Shown: positions 5,710 through 11,792 of the stretch, in pieces
Layout of the letters: every line of letters starts with the position of its first letter
How positions within the stretch are numbered: position 1 is the first letter of the stretch
Assembly: GCA_035470785.1 (NCBI GenBank)
Contig: DATIQN010000053.1
Coordinates: 1 to 11,792, forward strand
Length of the DNA stretch: 11,792 bases
Origin: Croceibacterium_B sp035470785
GTDB taxonomy: Bacteria; Pseudomonadota; Alphaproteobacteria; Sphingomonadales; Sphingomonadaceae
Direction: 5' to 3'
Notes under the pieces: generated by a model
Seen by the model: the letters and a program-made list of their open reading frames with translations, nothing else
Database searches by the model: none
What the model was told of the DNA's origin: nothing
Program-made: the position numbers and the translations under genes

Positions 5710-8099
5710 AGTTCTCGCTCGACTGGCTCAAGGTGTTCCTCGAGACCGACGCTTTGGCCGGGGACATTTCCGCCGCGCTCAACCGCATCGGCATCGAGGT
5801 CGAGGGGCTCGATAACCCCGCCGAGAAACTCGCCGGTTTTCGCGTCGCCGAAGTGCTCACCGCCAAGCCGCACCCGGATGCCGACAAGCTGAAAGTGCTC
5901 ACAGTGAACACCGGACAGGGCGACCTGCTGCAAGTCGTCTGCGGCGCCCCCAATGCGCGCGCGGGAATGAAGGGCGTGCTCGGCTTACCTGGCGCGGTGG
6001 TCCCGGCGAACGGGATGGAGTTGCGCAAGTCGGCGATACGCGGCGTCGAGAGCAACGGCATGATGTGCTCGACGCGCGAACTGCAGCTTGGCGACGATCA
6101 CGAAGGGATCATAGAGCTTCCGGCTGACGCGCCGGTCGGCGCGAGCTTCGCCGACTATCGCGGCACCAGCCCGGTGTTTGACGTGGCCATAACTCCCAAC
6201 CGGCCCGACTGCATGGGCGTCGAGGGCATTGCCCGCGACCTCGCCGCGGCGGGAATGGGGACGTTCAAGCCATACCGCGTCGAGCCGGTGGCGGGCAGCT
6301 TCCCCTGTCCGGTCGAAATCCGTACCGAGGATCCCGAAGGCTGTCCGGCATTTTTTGGCCGGGTGATCCGCGGCGTGACCAACGGCGCGGCGCCCGAATG
6401 GATGCAGCAGCGATTGCTCGCCGCGGGCCAGCGGCCGATCTCAGCGCTGGTCGACATCACGAATTACCTGATGCTCGCCTTCGGCCGCCCGGCGCACGCC
6501 TACGACCTCGCCCAGCTCAACGGCGCCTTGGCCGCCCGCCGCGCGAAAGATGGCGAGCAAGTGCTGGCGCTCAACGAGAAGACCTACACACTCGACAGCT
6601 CGATGACAGTTATCGCCGACGACGCCTGCGTCCACGACATCGCCGGGATCATGGGCGGCGAGCATTCGGGCGTGTCGGAGGGCACCACTGACGTGCTGCT
6701 CGAAATTGCTTACTTCGATCCCGAGCGGATCGGTGCCACCGGCCGCAAGCTCGGCCTCGCCAGCGACGCGCGCACGCGGTTCGAGCGCGGGGTTGATCCG
6801 GCGTTCCTCGACCAAGGGCTCGACTTGCTGACCGCGATGATCCTCAAAATCTGCGGCGGCGAAGCGTCGGAAGTGGTCCGCGCCGGATCGCCGCCGAGTA
6901 CGCAGACAGCGATCGACTACGATCCCGGCCTCGCCGAACGGCTCGGCGGCATCGCGATTTCGGAAGAGGAGCAGCGGCGGACGCTGACTGCGCTCGAATT
7001 CCGCGTTTCGCCCGACTGGCGCGTGACCGCGCCGCTGCGCCGCCACGACATCGAGGGCGCGGCCGACATTGTCGAGGAGGTCGTGCGCATCCACGGGCTC
7101 GACACGATCGAGAGCGTAGCGCTGCCGCGGGCCGACGGCGTCGCGCGCCCGACCGCCACGCTCGAGCAGGCAACCGAGCGCCGCGTGCGCCGTGCTGCGG
7201 CCGCGCGCGGTATCAACGAAGCGGTCACCTGGTCGTTCATCCCGGAAGCGGACGCCGATCATTTCGCCGAGGGCAGCGCTGCCGTATGGCGACTGGAGAA
7301 CCCGATCAGCGAGGACATGAAGGCCATGCGTCCCTCGCTGCTGCCGGGCCTGCTCGCGGCCGCTAAGCGCAACCTCGACCGCGGTGCCGGGGCTGTGCGC
7401 TTGTTCGAGATCGGTCGCCGCTACCTGCGCGGTGAGGCGGGACACAGCGACGAGCGCGCAACCGTCGGCGTACTGCTCGCGGGCGAGAAGACCGCGCGCG
7501 GCTGGGCTTCGGGCAAAGCACAGGCGTTCGACGCGTTCGCCGCCAAGGCCGAGGCGCTCGCGCTGCTCGAAGCCGCCGGCGCTCCGGTCGCCAACCTGCA
7601 AGTGATGGGCGAGGCGGGGCCGCAGTTCCACCCCGGCCAGTCGGCGACATTGCGCTTGGGGCCAAAGACCGTTCTGGCCCGCTTCGGTGCGCTGCACCCC
7701 AAGACGCTCGCGGCGTTCGACATCGAGGGACCGGTCATGGCCGCCGAGGTGTTCCTCGACGGTATCCCGACGAAGAAGGGGGGCGGCGCGTTCGCGCGGC
7801 CGGCCTACCGGCCGCCCGCGCTACAGGCGGTGAAGCGCGACTTCGCCTTCCTCGTCGACGCGGCGCTGCCAGCCGGCGACTTGCTGCGGGCTGTGCGCGG
7901 CGCGGACAAGGCGAATGTTGCTGAGGCGCGTGTGTTCGACAACTTTCGCGGCCAGGGTGTTCCGGTGGGCAAGAAGTCGCTGGCGATCGAGGTTACGCTC
8001 CAGCCGGGCGACAAGAGCTACACCGATGCCGAGCTGAAGGAGATTTCCGAGCGGATCGTCGCCGCGGCGGCCAAGCTGGGCGCCGAGCTGCGCGGATAG
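5706..8099 (+). CDS. pheT: Phenylalanine--tRNA ligase beta subunit
   Basis: PheT is the large subunit of phenylalanyl-tRNA synthetase; it binds the tRNA and removes mischarged tyrosine. The 797 residues match the usual length of about 795. Domains in order: N-terminal MKFSLDWLK; the EMAP-like tRNA-binding domain from about 39 to 148 with HPDADKL at 56-62; TPNRPDCMGVEGIARDLAA at 163-181; the B3/4 editing domain (about 210-385) with FGRPAHAYDL at 259-268; the B5 domain (about 400-470) with RRHDIEGAADIVEEVVRIHG; the catalytic-like core; and the C-terminal FDX-ACB anticodon-binding domain from about 704 with VKRDFAFLVD and VTLQPGDKSYTD. The start is ATG 5706, overlapping the pheS stop; the frame is open further upstream to 5541, but that part is a shadow of pheS. 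No key element is missing. Confidence 0.98.
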   Translation: MKFSLDWLKVFLETDALAGDISAALNRIGIEVEGLDNPAEKLAGFRVAEVLTAKPHPDADKLKVLTVNTGQGDLLQVVCGAPNARAGMKGVLGLPGAVVPANGMELRKSAIRGVESNGMMCSTRELQLGDDHEGIIELPADAPVGASFADYRGTSPVFDVAITPNRPDCMGVEGIARDLAAAGMGTFKPYRVEPVAGSFPCPVEIRTEDPEGCPAFFGRVIRGVTNGAAPEWMQQRLLAAGQRPISALVDITNYLMLAFGRPAHAYDLAQLNGALAARRAKDGEQVLALNEKTYTLDSSMTVIADDACVHDIAGIMGGEHSGVSEGTTDVLLEIAYFDPERIGATGRKLGLASDARTRFERGVDPAFLDQGLDLLTAMILKICGGEASEVVRAGSPPSTQTAIDYDPGLAERLGGIAISEEEQRRTLTALEFRVSPDWRVTAPLRRHDIEGAADIVEEVVRIHGLDTIESVALPRADGVARPTATLEQATERRVRRAAAARGINEAVTWSFIPEADADHFAEGSAAVWRLENPISEDMKAMRPSLLPGLLAAAKRNLDRGAGAVRLFEIGRRYLRGEAGHSDERATVGVLLAGEKTARGWASGKAQAFDAFAAKAEALALLEAAGAPVANLQVMGEAGPQFHPGQSATLRLGPKTVLARFGALHPKTLAAFDIEGPVMAAEVFLDGIPTKKGGGAFARPAYRPPALQAVKRDFAFLVDAALPAGDLLRAVRGADKANVAEARVFDNFRGQGVPVGKKSLAIEVTLQPGDKSYTDAELKEISERIVAAAAKLGAELRG

Positions 8100-8100
8100 C

Positions 8101-8985
8101 GTGGCCGGTACCGATCTCGTCACCATTGTCGACGGCGGGTTCAGCGCCCGAGTCAATCCGCTGGGCGCGGAGCTGTGGTCGCTGTCGGACGGCCAGGGCC
8201 GTGAATACATGACCAACGCCGATCCGGCATACTGGACGGGTCACGCGCCGCTGCTGTTCCCGATCGTCGGCGCGTTGAATGGCGGAACCTACCGTCTAGG
8301 CGAGCGGGAATACAGGCTGGAGAAGCACGGATTCGCGCGCCGCAGCATGTTCGGTGTCGAGGCGCTGGGGCCTGACCGCGTGCGCTTCCATCTGCGTGAC
8401 AGCGAGGAGACCCTGGCCGTCTACCCGTTCGCGTTCGAATTCGAAGCCGAATTTGCACTTAGGGGGCCGAAGCTGGCCATGACCATCACGGTGCGCAACA
8501 CCGGCCACGAGACAATGCCGTTCAGCTTCGGCTTCCACCCTGCCTTCGCCTGGCCGCTCCCGGGTGGCGGACCCAAGGCTTCGCATAGCGTGATCTTCGC
8601 ACAAGACGAGCCCGAGCCGATCCGCCGCATCGATCCGGAGACAACGACGCTCCTGCCCGAATCCGAGCTGACACCCGTGATGGGCCGCGTCCTGCGTCCC
8701 GACGCCTCGCTCTTCGAGAAGGACGCGCTGATCTGGGACCGGCTGAACAGCCGTGCGCTCACCTTTGCGGGCGAGGATGCATCGCTGGAGCTGGCCTTCC
8801 CCGACTGTCCCAACCTCGGCATCTGGCAAAAGCCCGGCGCGCCGTTCCTGGCGATCGAGCCGTGGCACGGTTTCAATGACCCGGAAGGCTTCACCGGCGA
8901 TTTCCGCGACAAGCCGGGCGTGATCGAACTCGAGCCGGGCGCCGAACGCAGCTTCCGCATGGACGTGACGGTGCGCCCCGGCTAG
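8101..8985 (+). CDS. Aldose 1-epimerase family protein (LacX-like)
   Basis: The 294-residue protein has the galactose mutarotase-like fold. Such enzymes interconvert alpha and beta anomers of aldoses or phosphosugars in the cytosol. The conserved residues are in place: KHGFAR with H76, FSFGFHPAF with H146 (the probable catalytic acid), and AIEPWHGF with E253 (the probable catalytic base). HGFAR and FHPAF point to the subgroup around Lactococcus LacX rather than classical GalM. The substrate is unknown. The start is GTG at 8101, one base after the pheT stop, and gives a complete N-terminal beta-sandwich; no ATG fits better. The gene is probably read through from pheT, although no functional link to tRNA charging is known. 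It is followed after ten bases by prfC. Confidence 0.87.
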   Translation: MAGTDLVTIVDGGFSARVNPLGAELWSLSDGQGREYMTNADPAYWTGHAPLLFPIVGALNGGTYRLGEREYRLEKHGFARRSMFGVEALGPDRVRFHLRDSEETLAVYPFAFEFEAEFALRGPKLAMTITVRNTGHETMPFSFGFHPAFAWPLPGGGPKASHSVIFAQDEPEPIRRIDPETTTLLPESELTPVMGRVLRPDASLFEKDALIWDRLNSRALTFAGEDASLELAFPDCPNLGIWQKPGAPFLAIEPWHGFNDPEGFTGDFRDKPGVIELEPGAERSFRMDVTVRPG

Positions 8986-8995
8986 GCGCGCCACC

Positions 8996-10516
<1,521 letters not shown>

Positions 10517-10518
10517 CC

Positions 10519-10545
10519 TTGCCGTGGCCGGCCAGCGGCTATAGC
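10519..10545 (+). promoter_or_regulatory. Candidate promoter of the PNPOx-like gene, possibly giving a leaderless mRNA
   Basis: TTGCCG (10519-10524) and TATAGC (10540-10545) lie between the prfC stop and the next ATG at 10554. The spacing of 15 bases is short but workable. Counting about seven bases from the -10 box puts the transcription start at 10552-10554, on or beside the A of the start codon. There is no Shine-Dalgarno sequence, which fits a leaderless transcript. Confidence 0.5.
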
Positions 10546-10553
10546 GCTGCCGC

Positions 10554-11132
10554 ATGGCCGAGTTTTTCGACGAACTGAACGAGCGGCACGTGGCGATGAT
10601 CGGGCAGCAGCCCGTGTTCTTCGTCGCCACCGCGGCGCAAGACGCGCGGATCAACCTGAGCCCCAAGGGCTACGACGTCTTCCGCATCCTGTCACCGAAG
10701 CGGGTCGCCTGGCTCGACCTCGGCGGTTCGGGCAACGAGACCAACGCCCACCTGCTCGCCGACGGTCGCATCACGCTGATGTTCTGCAACTTCCAGCAAC
10801 CGGCGCAGGTGTTGCGCATCTACGGCAAGGGCGTTCCGGTCGTGCCGTGGGACCGCGAGTGGGAGGAGCTGGCGCCGCATTTCACCCTTCTCCCCGGAAC
10901 CCGGCAGATCTTCGACATCGAGGTCGAAAGCGTGCTGACCAGCTGCGGCTATGGCGTGCCACTCATGACGCTCGAGCGCGAGCGGCCGACCTTGCTCAAG
11001 CACCACGCAAAGACCGATCCGGGTGAATGGGCGGGCAAGCACAAGACCCGCCGCACCAGCATCGACGGGTTGCCGGCCAAGACCACCGATCGCTACATCG
11101 CCGGCGATCCGGGAACTGTCCCGGCCGATTGA
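10554..11132 (+). CDS. Pyridoxamine 5'-phosphate oxidase family protein
   Basis: The 192-residue protein belongs to the FMN-binding split-barrel superfamily, judged from its N-terminal half: FFDELNERHVAMIGQQPVFFVATAAQDARINLSPKGYDVFRI, then VAWLDLGGSGNETNAHLLADGRITLMFCNF and VLRIYGKG. This pattern of xxxFVATA, NLSPKG, D(L/Y)xGSGNET and ITLMF is shared by many proteins annotated as pyridoxamine 5'-phosphate oxidase-related. It is not the biosynthetic enzyme PdxH, whose C-terminal signature is absent. The C-terminus is basic (GKHKTRRTSIDGLP). Substrate and reaction are unknown; F420- or FMN-dependent reduction or heme-related roles occur in the superfamily. The ATG at 10554 is preceded by a -10-like box rather than a ribosome binding site. 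An EEP-family gene starts 17 bases after the stop and may be co-transcribed. Confidence 0.85.
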   Translation: MAEFFDELNERHVAMIGQQPVFFVATAAQDARINLSPKGYDVFRILSPKRVAWLDLGGSGNETNAHLLADGRITLMFCNFQQPAQVLRIYGKGVPVVPWDREWEELAPHFTLLPGTRQIFDIEVESVLTSCGYGVPLMTLERERPTLLKHHAKTDPGEWAGKHKTRRTSIDGLPAKTTDRYIAGDPGTVPAD

Positions 11133-11149
11133 GCACTTGACCCGCAACC

Positions 11150-11792
11150 GTGCAGCTCACCTTCGCCAGCTACAACATCCACAAGGCCGTCGGCCTCGAC
11201 GGCCGGCGCGATCCCGAACGTATCCTCGCAGTGCTGGGCGAGATTGGCGCCGATGTCGTCGCGCTGCAGGAAGTCGACCGCCGGTTCGGCCTGCGCGCCT
11301 CGGTCTTGCCGCGCCAGGCGCTTGAGGAGCACGGCTGGTGTCCGGCACCGCTGCGGATGAAGGCGGCGAGCATCGGCTGGCACGGCAACGCCATCCTGGT
11401 GCGGCGCGGAATCGAGATCGCCGGGGCCGAGCCGATCGACCTGCCGCGGCTCGAGCCGCGCGGCGCGGTCTGCGCTCACCTGATGGTCGAAGGGAGGCCG
11501 CTGCACGTCGTCGGCATGCACCTCGATCTCTCGGGCATTCGCCGCATGCACCAGATCCAGGCCGTCCAGCTGCACATGAGCAAGCGCAAGGGGCCCGGCG
11601 TGCTGATGGGTGACTTCAACGAATGGTCGCAACGTCCGCGTTGCTTTACCGCGTTCGGTGACGGCTGGACCGTTCTTTCGCCCGGACGCAGCTATCCCAG
11701 CCGCCGCCCGCTCGCCCAGCTCGACCGCATCGTCCACTCGCGCGAATGGCGCTGCGAAGGCACGCGCGTCCACCACAGCGCGCTGGCGGCGG
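11150..11792 (+). CDS. Endonuclease/exonuclease/phosphatase family protein (3' end outside window)
   Basis: The frame is open from GTG 11150 to the window edge (214 codons). An in-frame TGA at 11138-11140 lies just upstream, so GTG 11150 is the first possible start, and it gives the typical N-terminus MQLTFASYNIHKAVGLDGRRD. EEP-fold motifs follow in order: SYNIHK (first catalytic Asn), ALQEVD (metal-binding Glu), GNAIL, VVGMHLDLSG, MGDFNEW (Asp and Asn of the active site) and SYPSRRPLAQLDRIV. The last SDH motif is expected just past the edge. Members hydrolyse phosphodiester or phosphomonoester bonds in DNA, RNA, lipids or inositol phosphates; the substrate cannot be told here. In sphingomonads I recall this gene next to a phospholipase D-like gene, which would point to lipids, but that gene would lie outside the window. 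No signal peptide is seen. Confidence 0.9.
   Translation, partial: MQLTFASYNIHKAVGLDGRRDPERILAVLGEIGADVVALQEVDRRFGLRASVLPRQALEEHGWCPAPLRMKAASIGWHGNAILVRRGIEIAGAEPIDLPRLEPRGAVCAHLMVEGRPLHVVGMHLDLSGIRRMHQIQAVQLHMSKRKGPGVLMGDFNEWSQRPRCFTAFGDGWTVLSPGRSYPSRRPLAQLDRIVHSREWRCEGTRVHHSALAA

Noticed and set aside
6441..7697. Long - strand open frame (418 codons) opposite pheT
   Set aside because: It lies wholly within pheT, whose domains are continuous and intact; no recognisable motif or start signal.

Overview
The window is high-GC DNA carrying conserved housekeeping genes. The organism is most likely an alphaproteobacterium of the order Sphingomonadales (Sphingomonas, Novosphingobium or Erythrobacter type). 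The reasons are the GC-biased codon use, the order hom-glpX and rpmI-rplT-pheS-pheT, a HisN-type (IMPase-fold) histidinol-phosphatase, and a small exported protein with the CPEATGDEIVVC motif that I recall as common in sphingomonads. The taxonomic call rests on recognition, not on a search.

Layout, left to right. 1-536: 3' end of homoserine dehydrogenase (ACT domain) on the + strand. 533-934: a small, uncharacterised, probably exported four-cysteine protein on the - strand; its stop codon overlaps that of hom. 991-1974: class II fructose-1,6-bisphosphatase (glpX). 2077-3808: PRPP synthetase (prs), then a histidinol-phosphatase/inositol monophosphatase family gene that starts with TTG one base after the prs stop. 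3809-3929: a structured leader with a candidate promoter. 3930-4526: ribosomal proteins L35 and L20. 4553-4585: a strong intrinsic terminator hairpin with a GAGA tetraloop. 4615-8099: the two phenylalanyl-tRNA synthetase subunits, overlapping by ATGA. 8101-8985: a LacX-type aldose 1-epimerase family protein. 8996-10516: peptide chain release factor 3. 10554-11132: a pyridoxamine 5'-phosphate oxidase-like FMN protein, possibly with a leaderless mRNA. 11150 to the end: an endonuclease/exonuclease/phosphatase family protein cut by the window edge.

The gene set joins amino-acid and nucleotide precursor supply (Hom, Prs, HisN) and gluconeogenesis (GlpX) to translation (L35, L20, PheST, RF3). Nearly everything is read left to right; only the small exported protein is on the - strand. 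Gene spacing suggests these transcription groups: prs-hisN, rpmI-rplT, pheS-pheT-epimerase-prfC, and PNPOx-like-EEP.

I found no mobile element, CRISPR array, tRNA, rRNA, phage gene or defence system, and no convincing undescribed multi-gene system. The observations most worth a second look are small: a foldable leader directly before the rpmI ribosome binding site, the hairpin between rplT and pheS, a -10 box placed so that the PNPOx-like mRNA may lack a leader, and the uncharacterised four-cysteine protein.
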